This document shows positions 22,821-34,537 of a stretch of DNA of 64,000 nucleotides, in pieces. Below the pieces are notes generated by a model that had not been told where the DNA came from, did not search any database, and saw only the letters and a program-made list of their open reading frames with translations. Where the stretch lies: NCBI RefSeq assembly GCF_012489685.1, contig NC_080045.1, forward strand, positions 9,821,648 through 9,885,647. The letters run 5' to 3'. Every line of letters starts with the position of its first letter. Position 1 is the stretch's first letter. The translations under genes and the position numbers were made by a program. Origin of the DNA: Lotus japonicus (taxonomy: Eukaryota > Streptophyta > Magnoliopsida > Fabales > Fabaceae).

Positions 22821-23326
22821 GAGATAATTCAAACTAATATATATAAATCCCAATTCTAAGAGTTGTACGTAACACAGCAAAAGAAAAGCACGTGAATAAA
22901 ATATTTACCTAAAGATATATGGGTGACTCAAATTTTAAGATTTGCAGGCATCTATCACCTTAGGATATTTCACTTTTAACATGTTTAATTTTATCTTTTT
23001 AAGGCAAGTGTTATCTTTTTCTATCCGATGTGGAAAAAAAAGGGAGAAATCTTTATCTTTTCAGAAGTTGGTATTAGTTTAATATTATAATTTGAATAAG
23101 CAAATTATCCTTTTATCAATTAGTTAGAAGTTTTGGGAGATTAGAATTTGACGCACCAAAAAGTTAGTTAGTTGTTTTTGAGTGAAGTTATAATAACTAT
23201 TCATTATAAATATACATGATCAGAGTATAGACTTTCCACATGCATAGTGTTATGGTTCTTTCTTATTTCGCTAGTGCATAATCAAGTTTCTCGCCTCACG
23301 TTCTTTTTTTTGTTGAACGCTTCAAG

Positions 23327-23971
23327 ATGGATATAACAGTCGCTCAAGAACAATTTTTTCCGTTTTACATCATTGAAAGAGAGCTATATAAGACTCTGGT
23401 GATCAACCTTTACCGAGAAGCAAAAGAGTCCATGCAGGTTCTCGCATTATGGCTCTGGCTAGAACGCATAGGATATAGAAACGTGATCATCAACATATGC
23501 TCTTCATCATACTACGCTTCAATCACTGACCTTGCTGATGAGGGAGTTACCTGTCTTAACTGTATCAATAGCACCTCTACACATTTAACATTTGATGAAG
23601 AAGACTATGGCATTCCCCTTATGCGTAGCCTCATTGACAAGAACCTCTCTCTCAAATTTTTTTATGAAAATAAGGGTTTGGTGATTCAAGGGGTGGCCAC
23701 TATGTTGCAAGAAGTGTGTGTCAGAGCTTTTAGTGATATCATGCAACAAGTTACTACAGGAATTTCAAGTCAACAAGTGGAGATAACAAGTTCAAAAGAT
23801 GTTGAAGGTGACAAATCTGAAGTCATAGCAATTTCTTCTAATAAGCTTGATAAAGTTGAAGATGTGGAAGTGGAATCAAACTCCCTAGCAGCACCAACCA
23901 ATATGATGAGCCATGACTACATTGACATAGATAATTTTTATTTCAAGAAGAAGAAATTTATTTTATTTTAA
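23327..23971 (+). CDS. Single-exon plant protein of unknown function, 214 aa
   Basis: The longest clean host ORF of this stretch, starting at the first ATG after a TATA-like site. The N-terminus has FFPFYIIERELYKTLV and a conserved-looking SMQVLALWLWLERIGY segment followed by a helical region to about residue 140 (QEVCVRAFSDIMQQV), then a Ser/Val/Glu-rich low-complexity tail and a Lys-rich C-terminus. No signal peptide or clear membrane segment. Plants have short uncharacterised proteins with an ALW(L/M)WLE core, and I think it belongs there, but I know no function. There is one copy only; the neighbouring duplicate has lost the ORF. It could also be a young or decaying gene, since no expression evidence can be seen. 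Confidence 0.65.
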   Translation: MDITVAQEQFFPFYIIERELYKTLVINLYREAKESMQVLALWLWLERIGYRNVIINICSSSYYASITDLADEGVTCLNCINSTSTHLTFDEEDYGIPLMRSLIDKNLSLKFFYENKGLVIQGVATMLQEVCVRAFSDIMQQVTTGISSQQVEITSSKDVEGDKSEVIAISSNKLDKVEDVEVESNSLAAPTNMMSHDYIDIDNFYFKKKKFILF

Positions 23972-24235
23972 TTTTTTGTTTACTTGTCTGATGAACAAGA
24001 TATTTTTCTTTTTCTCAATTTCATTTTATATATAATTTAAATTTTTCTATCAATGTTAGACATGAGATGACTTAGATAATGTGTACTATAAATTTGTGGG
24101 GCTTCGTACATGCCATGTGATTTCATATGACATTGGTATTATCTTTACTTAATTTGCAAGTTGTTAATCACTTTTACTTTTGTTATTTTAATGTTGATTA
24201 TTTATTATTTGTTTAATTATACTCTAAACGGCTGA
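23972..24235 (+). other. 3' flank of the 214-aa gene
   Basis: AT-rich, with TTTGCAAGTTGTTAATCACTTTT near 24153; the same string follows the ghost promoter at about 25809, which marks the deletion junction in the second copy. Confidence 0.5.
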
Positions 24236-24427
24236 AAAGATCATTGTTGAAATAATAATAGATAAATTTAGTACTGAAAAAATGAAAGTTTTTTATTGAA
24301 GTATTTTTTTTAATTATGTGAAATATATATTAGATTTATTGACAAAGTTGTATTATATTTCAGCCCCTACAACAAGAAAATCCTAAATATACGCCCGTAT
24401 CCAATGTGCATATATTAATTAATTAGT

Positions 24428-24600
24428 AGTGGTAAGTTCACCTTGCTCCTTAACCATGAGATTGAAGGTTTGATCATCATCCATTAAAATGAAGCACATA
24501 TTGTGGTTAGTTGTTTACCGTCTAGTGCGAGCACCCCGCAAGTCCGCAACGATATAATTAGTCTTTATTTTAAGTGGTGGATACTCGAGGCTAAAAAAAA
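24428..24600 (+). mobile_element. SINE-like element, family 2 (in R2)
   Basis: Duplicate of 22134-22288 with more decay in the B-box (GGTTTGATCATC) and a small internal insertion. Confidence 0.45.
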
Positions 24601-25037
24601 TATTAATTCATAAGTTCCAATTGTTTTTTTTTTTATATTTGTTTAGAGAAATCAATAATATTTGATTTGATTTTGACCATGAGATTTATTGGATTTGTTG
24701 ATAAAATATCCGTAACAATTCGGAAACTTTAATTTATGTAAATGGCTATTGGCTAGTAACCCAAGTAAAGGAAATAATAGTTATATTTTTCATATGATCT
24801 CCTCTTATGGATAAATGAATTCCCTTTATAAAATTCCTATTTTTGTAGATTTTTTTTATGTGAACATGATATCATCGTGAGACTTAGTTTGAATTCTTAA
24901 ATTATTTTATTTATAGATATTGAGAGATAATTAGTTTAATTTTAAGTAGATATAAATATATATAAGATAATAGATATAAATGGATAATTAATTAGAACTT
25001 GAAATACATACCCTAATGTTATAGATAATTGATAATC

Positions 25038-25147
25038 GTCCCTGAATAATAGCTCAAGGGATAAGAGCTATTAGACATATCGGTTGGATGGGAAAGTCCA
25101 GAGATTAATCTCAGGAAGATACAATTTATCTTTCCCATGTAAAAAAA
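25038..25147 (+). mobile_element. tRNA-derived SINE, copy b
   Basis: AATAGCTCAAGGGATAAGAGC head, AGATACAATTTATCTTTCC block and short A tail; it is the R2 counterpart of copy a. Confidence 0.65.
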
Positions 25148-25170
25148 GAGATAATTGACAATTTAATTTG

Positions 25171-25288
25171 TTTTTTTTTTGTACATCGGAAAGATAAATT
25201 GCATCCGTCAGAAATTGAACCCTGGACCTCCCCCTACCTAACCCATATGCCCTCCCAGCTCCTACCACTTGAGCTATCCTACATGGAC
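25171..25288 (-). mobile_element. tRNA-derived SINE, copy c, with perfect 10-bp target duplication
   Basis: Best copy of the family: head GGATAGCTCAAGTGGTAGGA (A-box), GGTTCAATTTC (B-box), GATGCAATTTATCTTTCC block and a 10-A tail on the minus strand. The flanks ATTTAATTTG (25161-25170 and 25289-25298) are identical, fixing both ends. It is absent from R1, so it inserted after the R1/R2 duplication. Confidence 0.85.
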
Positions 25289-25808
25289 ATTTAATTTGGA
25301 TTTGAATATATATTGAGTTGAACAAATAATAATATTAAAAATGCAACTTAACAAATAATATTTAAAATGCAACTCGAAGAGTCGTAACACAGCAAAAGAA
25401 AAGCACGTGAATAAAATATTTACATGAAGATATATGGAAGACTCTAATTTTAAGATTTGCAATTTCAAAAAAAAAAAGATTTGCGCTCCAACATTTTAGG
25501 ATATTTATTTTTGACATCTTTAATTTTATCCTTTTGAAGGCAATTGACCAATTGTTATCTTTTTCTATCCGATAGTTTGAAATAAGCAAACTATCCTTTA
25601 TCAAGTTAGTTAGAAGTTCACGGACGTAAAAAAAAAAGTTAGTTAGAAGTTCATAATGTAGGAGATTTTTGAACTTCACCACATGTTAGAATTGCAAAAG
25701 TAATTTAACACACAAAAAGTTAGTTAGAAGTTTGTTTTTTAGTGAAGTTTTAATAGCTATTCATTATAAATATACATGATCAGGGAGTATAGACTTTCCA
25801 CATGCATG

Positions 25809-27539
25809 ATTTGCAAGTTGCTAATTATTTTTACTTTTCTTTTTTTAATATTGATTAGTTATTTCTTTTACTATACTATAAATTGCAGATTATAAATAAT
25901 TTTTTTTTATCTTTTTAGTGCTTTACAAGATTACATTAAAGAAGCCCTACTCGGTTGAAGGATCTTAATTAAATTGGGTAAGAGGATAGATGTGTTATTA
26001 GATATACCAAATCAAAATTGGTTCAAAATACTCCCACCCCTTGATGTGAATATAAAAAACAGTATAGATAACTAGGCATAACAAAACAAAGACATCCCTT
26101 CATCATATGTCACAAATCACAAATATACTAGCTAGAAGTAGATTTACCAAACAGCAGCAACACCACTTCTCACAAGTCAAGAAGGCTTCGTGATAAATGT
26201 TGCAGCATAGCATTTAAAGAGAACGGATAGGATTAGGCAATTTCTGGTACTTTTATTTTTATCCATAGGATTAGTTTGACAGTTTAAATACCAGTAATAT
26301 AAATTGACCAATAAAATTCAGAAAAGGAGTTGGATACGTGATACTCACACTCTAAAACGCTTACACGTCGACCACATAAACAAACGACTACACAGAGTTA
26401 CTATATAAGAGTTTCATCCACCTTTCTCATTATCTTTAAGTTATTAATCAAAACTTTCCCTTCCATTTACTTGTTTTACGCTTTGTTTTCACGCTTTGCT
26501 TTACTTTTAATGTACATTTCCCTTCATTTTCATTAATTTTGCACTAGTTAATACAATCTCATAACACTCTCTTGATACACAAGTCTTGGGTTCACCGGAA
26601 CCTCAACTGTCCAAGTTATCACTAGATAGCTTAGACTTTATTTGTTAAAGACCTTTTGGAACTAGAATCTTGGTTCATCGAAACCTTGATTCTCCAAATT
26701 ATGCCGTGTAAATAGTCTTGAGTTCACTGGAGCCTGAACTTATGGAGTTATGACTAAATAGCTCGAACTTGTTTTAACAAACTCACCACATTTCAAACTG
26801 TTTTTTGAGCATTAACACATTTTTTTTATAACTAATAAGCTACCAAATAAAATGACCTGTCCAAGTCCTAAATTGCTCTTTGGATCCATTTGTTTGCTGG
26901 TAAAATTCCCCGCGTAAACAATAGTTTGATATGGAAATAAAGTGAGTAAAATGAGATGGAAAAGAAAAATTGATGTGAAAAGAAAGAAAGAAAAACTTAA
27001 AACCGAAGAAAACAATTTTTTGAAACTCCACTCTAAAGGCATTTTTGCAGCTTCTTTAGTATATTATTTACCATATTCCTTTCACCATTATATTCTGATT
27101 TATGGGTGGCTCATAGTATTCGAATTTAGTTCATGTATTACTTGCTTCATGAAGGTCTTCAATGAAATTCCCAGTTTTTTCCTTTTATGAATGCATTTAC
27201 CTATGTAGCCAAGAATAAGGTAACAATGAATCATGACATCCATGGCTGGCAGCTCATCCTCCACATAATTACAACAAAGGCCTCACTCTGTAAGCCTATA
27301 CACAGAACAAATACAGCTTGAAAAGCACACCCTTTTGTTGCTTCCCTTAAAAAATCACAAAACTGGGATTAACACATTGGTTTTAATTTTAAACTCTTTT
27401 TTTTGTTTCCCAAACTATGCACCCACCCCCATTGGCGAGTGACTATTGATTCATGGTATAGCACTCAATCATAGTAGTGGAAAGATGATCGACCAAAGAA
27501 AGAATCAGTGTTTACCAAATTAATCTAGAAAACCATATG
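25809..27539. other. Intergenic stretch with a degenerate tandem motif
   Basis: No gene recognised. At about 26582-26760 a motif of the form GTCTTGRGTTCACYGGARCCT is present three times at uneven spacing. A TATA-like ACTATATAAGAG lies at 26399 with ACGT-type motifs upstream (CACGTCGACC), but no ORF follows, so this may be a promoter relic. Confidence 0.35.
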
Positions 27540-30500
27540 TTATAATCCCAACTTCTTTGTCATCCAATCTGAAATATTAGCTATCACAAAGCCTGCAAAT
27601 ACCTGCAACTCAATGCCAAAACAATTCCATTAATATGTGATAGAAAATGTTGAATGACTTGATAACTGTGGCCTCCAAGTCTGAGCCAATACCCACTACA
27701 CATTATGATCTAGTGTTCACAAAATTACCTAGGCTATGAAAACTTGGTATGTTGTAAATCATTATCATATCTATAATTAGATGACAGAAGAATTAACATG
27801 GCTAAGATCAAATCAAAGGAAGAGAAAATGAATAGAAATATGTACATGAAAACTTGCATAAATACAAATATAAATTATCTGAACAGCAATGGAAACAACA
27901 CCACAACACCAAGAGATGGATATGATCTTTTTAATAAAAATGAAAGAAGGACCATGCCACTGGCCCCTGGTACCAGACGAGAGCTAAGAGAACATAAATT
28001 TGCAGATATTTTTGCAGATAGCAATACCTGAACTGAGCCAAGAATGTATAATGCTGAATAATGCCGACCGTGGATCACCATGTCAGCCAACATAGCAAGA
28101 GGAATGGTGAGTGACATGCCCAAAGTGGCCACAAGGGGAGTTGTCCATACAACACAGAGTGCCCTGGGTAGACCAAATAAACTCTAATGTATGAGTTTGC
28201 ATAACTCAGTGAGTATACAAATTAATCGGATTTATTTCATGTACCAGAAATAGTCTGAGAGAACGCTTCCAATGAATCCATTGGCAAGAACCACTTCATC
28301 CACTCTAGCAGAATGAGGAATTGTAAACTTAGGTTCAATTCCTAAGGCAGATAATGGCCAGACTGAGATGAGCAGCATACAAGAGAATTAGCAATCAGTT
28401 TAGTGCAGCAATATGCATATAAAAAGAGAGGGACATAATGACCTCTAATGTACTAGTTAAGGATTAATAGTGCATTTTAGTAAGCAGCTTAATTAAGTGC
28501 GTTTAATGCACAAGTGTTTATTCATAAGCCAATTTGAGAAACTAATTGAAATAAGCTCAAAATAGCTTATAGATAGGTCATAAGCTATTAACATGAGTTT
28601 TTACAAACACCTACATAAGCGCTTATACTGTAAGATAAGCTCAAATTAGCTCTTCCAAACGGGACCAAAAAAGTTTGTGGAAAGTAAGTGCGAACACAAC
28701 AACCGAGCTAAATGAGCACATTAAAACGATTGTGCTCACAGAACCTTATTAGTTGTCTGTGATAAGTAACTACAGAAGCATTGCTCAGTAAAACTTACTA
28801 AGCCACCATAGAGCTACTAGAGTAAACTGTCCAACATATCCAAACAGCTTTTGCACATCAAAAAAGTTTGTGGAAAGTAAGTGCGAACACAACAACCGAG
28901 CTAAATGAGCACATTAAAACGATTGTGCTCACAGAACCTTATTAGTTGTCTGTGATAAGTAACTACAGAAGCATTGCTCAGTAAAACTTACTAAGCCACC
29001 ATAGAGCTACTAGAGTAAACTGTCCAACATATCCAAACAGCTTTTGCACATCAAAAAAGTTTGTGGAAAGTAAGTGCGAACACAACAACCGAGCTAAATG
29101 AGCACATTAAAACGATTGTGCTCACAGAACCTTATTAGTTGTCTGTGATAAGTAACTACAGAAGCATTGCTCAGTAAAACTTACTAAGCCACCATAGAGC
29201 TACTAGAGTAAACAGTCCAACATATCCAAACAGCTTTTGCACATCAACCCGTTCTCCTTCTTCACCAGAAAACTTTTTTAAGAGAACTGCGGCATTAACG
29301 TTAAAGAAGTCATTATTTATTGAAATTATCTGAAGTAACAAAGAGAAGCATATAAGACCTTGTTAACCTGTAAATAGACCATATGACACGGCTGAGAGAA
29401 GGCCAAAAAGATCTCCAACAAGAGAGCGCTGTCCATTGCTGAACACAAATATCAACTGTCAACGCCCAAAAAATAGGATTACAAAGAGCAAGCTGGTGAT
29501 CATACATAAAAGACAACAACTTAATTTTCTGCATCATGACTAAAGTAATCAGCTCAGTTTTGCAGTTTCCAATGGTCCCCTCTGTCTCTAGCAATATAAT
29601 GGATGACACTTACATTGACATACACATACCAGAAGATTAGATTTCTCAAGGGACCAAAAAGGTTTTACTAGGGATCAAACACACATTCTCACTCTGAGAG
29701 ACACCACTCATTCCACTGCAATAGGTTAACATGTTGAGCTTTTAGAAGACTTTAGTCCTCGACATGATAATAAAGCATCTATATCCATAAAGTAATTAAG
29801 TTGAATTTCAACCAAGGATAAATCCCAGGGAAGTGGGAACTCTTGTGTGAGAGTGTATAATATGACGCTCTTTCTTATGTTTTATACTATTATTTGGGAT
29901 GGACTTAGCAATATTTAATTGTCATGAAGAAACTATCCCAAAAGATTAAATTATTGGGTGAAGAGTGAAGACAGTGAATATATATTATAACATGCTCCCT
30001 CAAGCAAGAGCCCATCAGGCTTGAAGTGTGGACGATGCACAGACCCACATACCTTGTGCGAAACTCAACTTTTTAGAGTACAGTGTAATATCTAGGATCT
30101 TATGTTGGGTTTGTACTAATTGAGTTTCTATAACTGTTGACAATTATGATAGGTTGTTATATCCAGCTATTGACAGTTAGCAGGTATTCTGTTATAGGAG
30201 CAGTTACTAACTAATTCAGTTAGTAACTGATTCCTCACTCTCTCTCTAATAGATCCTAGTTATAAATAGATCGTTGTAATAGCTTTCTATTTAGTAGAAC
30301 ATACAAAAAATTTAGATGGCATCTTTCTTCTATCTCTCTACTCTTCACACTTATAATTAGAATTGGGGCAACAAGGGTTGAACTCTAAACCACTTAATCA
30401 TAACATGAACCAAATATCTCAAATGCTTAAGTCATTGGGTAATAAATTTCCCTTAGGAGTTTGTATGCAGCATTCATATGATATATTCTTAGATTTGAAA

Positions 30501-33224
30501 TGTTCCTACCCTGAAAACAGCAATCCTCTTGTTCTCCTTTTTCTGTGCATCAAATTGAGGCTAGACCTCAATTTACCAAATCCCCAAGAGTGTCAATGAA
30601 CCATGCTTCCTACTTGATAGGGCTGACACAAGAATGTATAAGCAAGGTGGAAAACATGTAACCCAATTTATAGAGGTGCTCTTCCCTCTTAACAGCCTGG
30701 CTTTAGGATTTGGCCCCTCTAAAGTGAGCTTTAGAAGGTAAAGTAAGTCATCATAACCATTGGTTGATAAATCAATGGTTGAGATTGTAATCATGTACTT
30801 GCTCAAGTATAACTATTGTGTCTCACCTATTGATTTCTCAATCATGTAATTTACCCTCTAAAGTGACTCTCACTTTATATGAGCTTTATCCTTGGTTTTA
30901 AAACCTCCTTCACTAACACCCAACACAAAACTATGAAAACTTGATCAATATTCAACACCTATATGTTCAAATTCTTCTTCTCTCTTACTCTCTCTCTCTC
31001 TCTCTCAATATGAAAATAGCCATAGCCCATAAGTGATACCAACATAGTTTAGAAGGGATCAACAGAACATAAAGATGGCAATTTTATGGAATTTGGAACC
31101 AAATAAATAAGACACTATCAGATGACCATTTTGTTTCCATCTCCTAGGCATACGAGTACGACAAACATAAGCAATAAGGATTGTGGAATCCAAGTTTTAT
31201 AAAATTGATATTGCTTGTTTCAGATTTTTGTTAACCTTAGAGAGTATAGAATGAAAAGAAACCATCTTCTACTATATGCATTTATTTGATTGATCTCTAT
31301 CTAATCAGTTAAAACTTGAAAAACCAGATGTTGCGATCATCAGAGGAGATTTTGAGATGGAAAAGCTTACGAAGAACTAAATTTTGAGTCATCTGCAGCC
31401 CAAGTTTTTCCCATAGTTGTCATGGCCACCCCGACCATGCTGACGAAGACAGCTACCACTTTTGACATACTTAAAGAGTCTTGGCCCATTAACACACCAA
31501 TGAAAAGAGTAAAGAGTCCTGAAGTAGATGATAATACTGTTGTACTGGCAACACTTGTTCGTGCAAGAGCAGCATTGGATAGATACTGAAAGAAAACAAA
31601 AGAAAAAAATATTGCTCCTCAAATATAAGTTGCCAAAAAGCTATAACATAACATATTCTCAACCATAATGAATGACTAGTTTGAAGAGGGTGTAAAGGGT
31701 GCTTGTTGTGCCTCTTTGTGCGAGTTTTGCACCAGAAGTAAAAGTCAGAATACCTATTTATAAAATTCAACTACACCCGGAATTCAAAACATTTTGAACA
31801 ACCTTAAGAAAAGTCTTACTCATCACAGCTAGGAATAATCATCTGTGTACAAAATTAGTTACTGTTACAGTCATTGTTCTGGTAGGAAACATGTATCCAT
31901 GAGCTTAACTCATATGATCTTGATATGATTTAACATCTTTTCAATTCAAAGCTACTTTTCAACTTATTGATAATCAAATATGCTGGATTAATCAAATATG
32001 ATAACAAAAGTTAATTAATAGATGTAATCACATAATTCAGTTGCACTGCATGCTTTGGTCCTGCCTAACTACAAAATCAAACCATTAATCTGGAGTTACT
32101 AACCTCTGTTATAAACCAGATAGGTGCAATGTAAAATCCATAAGTAGCAATTTCCTTTGCAGTAAGAGCTTTCTCTTCTTTTGGCAAATTAGTGTCATTA
32201 TATCTGACCACCAATGGCTTTACTTCTGAAAGAGTTGATAAGTCTAAATCGCTATCTTTTCGAATTATATTCCCCAGTTCCACTTCAAAGCTTCTCTGCG
32301 CTTCATTTCCTTTGAAAGGAGAGCCAATCCTGACAGAAAACTCATCCCCGCTCTCTGCATTTTTTCCACTTTTAGAAGAGCGATGTTTAAGTAAGTTACA
32401 CAACCAGTCCTTAATGAATGCTATTGGGAGGTAAACTACCATAAGAGAAGCTCCAAGATATGTCACTGCAAATGGCTGCTTATAATCTACAAAGATATCC
32501 TGCACGGAAATCTTTAAGTCAGAGAAACATTCAAAGATAAAAGGCACGGCTCCGGCAACCTGCAAGCTAGTCTCCAACAAAAAGATACCCCCTGAGCAAA
32601 ATGTCAAATTTCACCAGAGTTTCAACAAAATATCCTTTGATCATGTGCCCATAAAGGCTCAGATATTGAAACTCTATAAAATCGAAACAACACACACCAA
32701 ACACGAATATAAATCTTTCAAGCTTAGACTGCATGATGATGTCCTCTAGTGAAAATACATAACACACAACAATCCAACATAGGACTAAAAAAGTAGATCC
32801 ACAAAGAGACATATTATAATAAGTGTCAGCTATTCTGATTAAGTCAAAGCCCCAAGTACTGCAAGGTTTTGGGTTAGCAACTTAGCTGTATGTATACAAT
32901 TATTATTCTAGCCCACAATTTCACATCACCTATTGGTTTTTATCATTGAAATGGTTGAAGTTTCTAATATAGTCTATCAATTTAGGATTTAGGAAGCTTC
33001 AAAATCAAGTCAATGAAATCATACAAAGATAATTCCCATCCAATACAGCAACCACATAAACTGGAAGAAACATACTCATATATCATATATGCACATCCAT
33101 CAAATGAAATAATCTCAAACTGAGAAGAAAATAAAGAATTTACCTGGGTGACTTCAGCAGAGGAAACCCATATAATAACAACAGTAGCTATGAGGAACAA
33201 CCCAGCTCTATATCTCCAACCCAT
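27540..33224 (-). CDS. SLC35F5-like EamA/DMT-superfamily transporter, 8 exons, 393 aa
   Basis: Coding exons on the minus strand: 33224-33144, 32499-32104, 31585-31371, 29438-29368, 29286-29185, 28362-28245, 28163-28028, 27602-27540. All borders are GT-AG and phases join without a break (1182 nt). The protein starts [20 protein letters not shown] (first membrane helix), continues [24 protein letters not shown], has a hydrophilic loop of about 75 residues, and then helices with [52 protein letters not shown] and [15 protein letters not shown]. This is the plant/fungal/animal SLC35F5 group (yeast YML018C, Arabidopsis At3g07080-like), about 10 membrane spans, probably in an endomembrane or the vacuole; the substrate is unknown. 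Exon 5 is the site of a 193-bp triplication. Confidence 0.9.
28500..28666. repeat. MITE-like fragment in intron 5 of the transporter
   Basis: The right end, AGCTCTTCCAAACGGGACC preceded by AAGCGCTTATACTGTAAGATAAGC, looks like a common terminal type of plant TIR MITEs. The left end is not clear. Confidence 0.3.
28667..29245. repeat. Tandem triplication, 193-bp period, spanning the exon 5 3' half, splice donor and intron 5 start
   Basis: Three head-to-tail units (28667-28859, 28860-29052, 29053-29245) that are almost identical. Each holds the last part of exon 5 on the minus strand (GATGTGCAAAAGCTG to TGGTGGCTTA), the GTAAGT donor and about 130 bases of intron. Only the unit next to 29246 continues into the real exon 5. 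The two inner units read a Gln codon (CAG) where the real exon has CTG. Very low divergence points to a recent event. Confidence 0.9.
30084..30370 (+). repeat. Possible LTR fragment in intron 3 of the transporter
   Basis: Within the intron between exons 3 and 4: TATAAATAGATCGTTGTAATAG follows tandem-like AGTTACTAACT stretches and precedes a CTCTACTCTTCACAC end, an arrangement resembling a copia LTR with a TATA box. There is no partner LTR. Confidence 0.3.
30720..30877. mobile_element. MITE-like inverted repeat in intron 3 of the transporter
   Basis: The left end TAAAGTGAGCTTTAGAAGG and the right end CCTCTAAAGTGACTCTCACTTTA are inverted with mismatches; about 158 bp, with an inner AAATCAATGGTTGAGA / TCTCAATCATG pair. 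No coding capacity. Confidence 0.45.
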
Positions 33225-33560
33225 ATGACAAAAACTAGCAATACCCAGATGCGGAAAACTGCAGGAATTGCAGAGATCCACACGTTTCTGCTTCTGCCAG
33301 ATCCCAGAATCACCCTTCAATTCAATTCACCGATTGGTCAACCTTCAATTCACCCTTCAAATCAGGAAAAAGGAAACCCTGGGAGAGAAAAAGGTTCAAC
33401 GTTTGCGTAGAAATTGGAAGAGACAGAGACAGAGAGAAGAAGAAGAAGCTAGTCTGTGTAAGAAAGAAGATTTCGATGCTTGCAAGAACAGAAAAGACAG
33501 AGAAAATGGTTGGAAATTAAGGAAAGAGGGAAGCGTTAATTAAATTAAATATTGTTGTAA
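33225..33560 (-). promoter_or_regulatory. 5' leader and promoter region of the transporter gene
   Basis: Purine/pyrimidine-biased sequence (TCTCTGTCTCTTCC type on the minus strand) typical of plant leaders. No clear TATA box. The exact transcript start cannot be read. Confidence 0.4.
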
Positions 33561-34537
33561 GTAATAATTAGTTAATTGCTTAATTGTCAAAAACATGTCA
33601 ACGTTACTCGGCTGTTACACAGTCTGTATTTTCGGTTACACACTCTGCATCTTATTCAATTTCATTTTTTCCTTTCCCTATTTTCCATCACCTGTGCACT
33701 AAAATCTGGTCCGTTTGGTAGGTTGTATAGCATAAAGTTTAAGGGCACATGGTACGCTGTATAGTATAAGGCCTGATAGTATTAGGTCTGATTGTATAAG
33801 ACCTGATAGTATAAGGTCTGATAAATTTTTTATACTATACAACGTTTGACGAGACATTGTATAACTTGTCGTATTGATTAACTTAATACAATCCTACGTT
33901 TGGTGAAGTCATAAATAATGATGGATAGTATAAAAAACAAAAATACCCTTTAATAAATTTGTTTTTTATTTATTATTTTGATGTATTGAATTAACTTTTA
34001 AAAAAATAAATTCAAAAATATTTTAAAAAAGTTTACCATATATTATTTTATTCAAAAGTAATTAAAAATATTTCTCATAGATACATACATAATATATATA
34101 TATATATATAAATTATATACTTTCAATTTTTTAAAATATTGTGCAGCAAAAAGGAAATGCACAAAGATGGACAGCGTCCAACAGCAGCGAACCTCCAGTT
34201 GATGCAAACCAGCAAGAAATACTAGGATTTCTTAATTGTCATATATAACTTATGTCATCAACCTAGTAGCACAAAACAGCGTTTGGGGAAAAAAGCGTTT
34301 TCGTGAATTGAATAACCTTATTGGATTTCAAAAGAACGGTGAATTTGGGGGAAACAGGGTTTTCACAAGGGTTCAAGAAAATTAGCAATTCCAGAACAAA
34401 GATGAATCAAACAATGAAGAAAATAGAACAGATGAAAAAGATGAGAAATTGTGAAATAGCCATGGAGAAAAACTGACTTGACAATGGAGGAGGAAGAAAA
34501 GGAAGTGAAAGGATGAAGAAGATGGGGTGAAGGAACG

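Larger units (their letters stand above)
21936..23246 (+). repeat. Direct repeat R1: upstream region of the 214-aa gene
   Basis: About 1.3 kb matching 24236-25808 over most of its length, from GATCATTGTTGATATAATAA through two SINE-like insertions to CTTTCCACATGCAT. A TATA-like CATTATAAATATACATG lies at about 23202-23218, some 115 bases before the ORF start, so R1 probably contains the promoter. Confidence 0.7.
24236..25808 (+). repeat. Direct repeat R2: ghost copy of the 214-aa gene's upstream region, ORF deleted
   Basis: Matches R1 and ends CTTTCCACATGCAT, then jumps straight to GATTTGCAAGTTGCTAAT, the sequence that lies 3' of the gene in the first unit. The whole ORF plus leader and early 3' flank (about 0.9 kb) is therefore missing. 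R2 has its own TATA-like box at about 25763-25776 with no coding sequence. Confidence 0.7.

Noticed and set aside
28667..29245. CRISPR-like regular repeats
   Set aside because: The 193-bp units are contiguous tandem copies without spacers and include an exon; the genome is plant.
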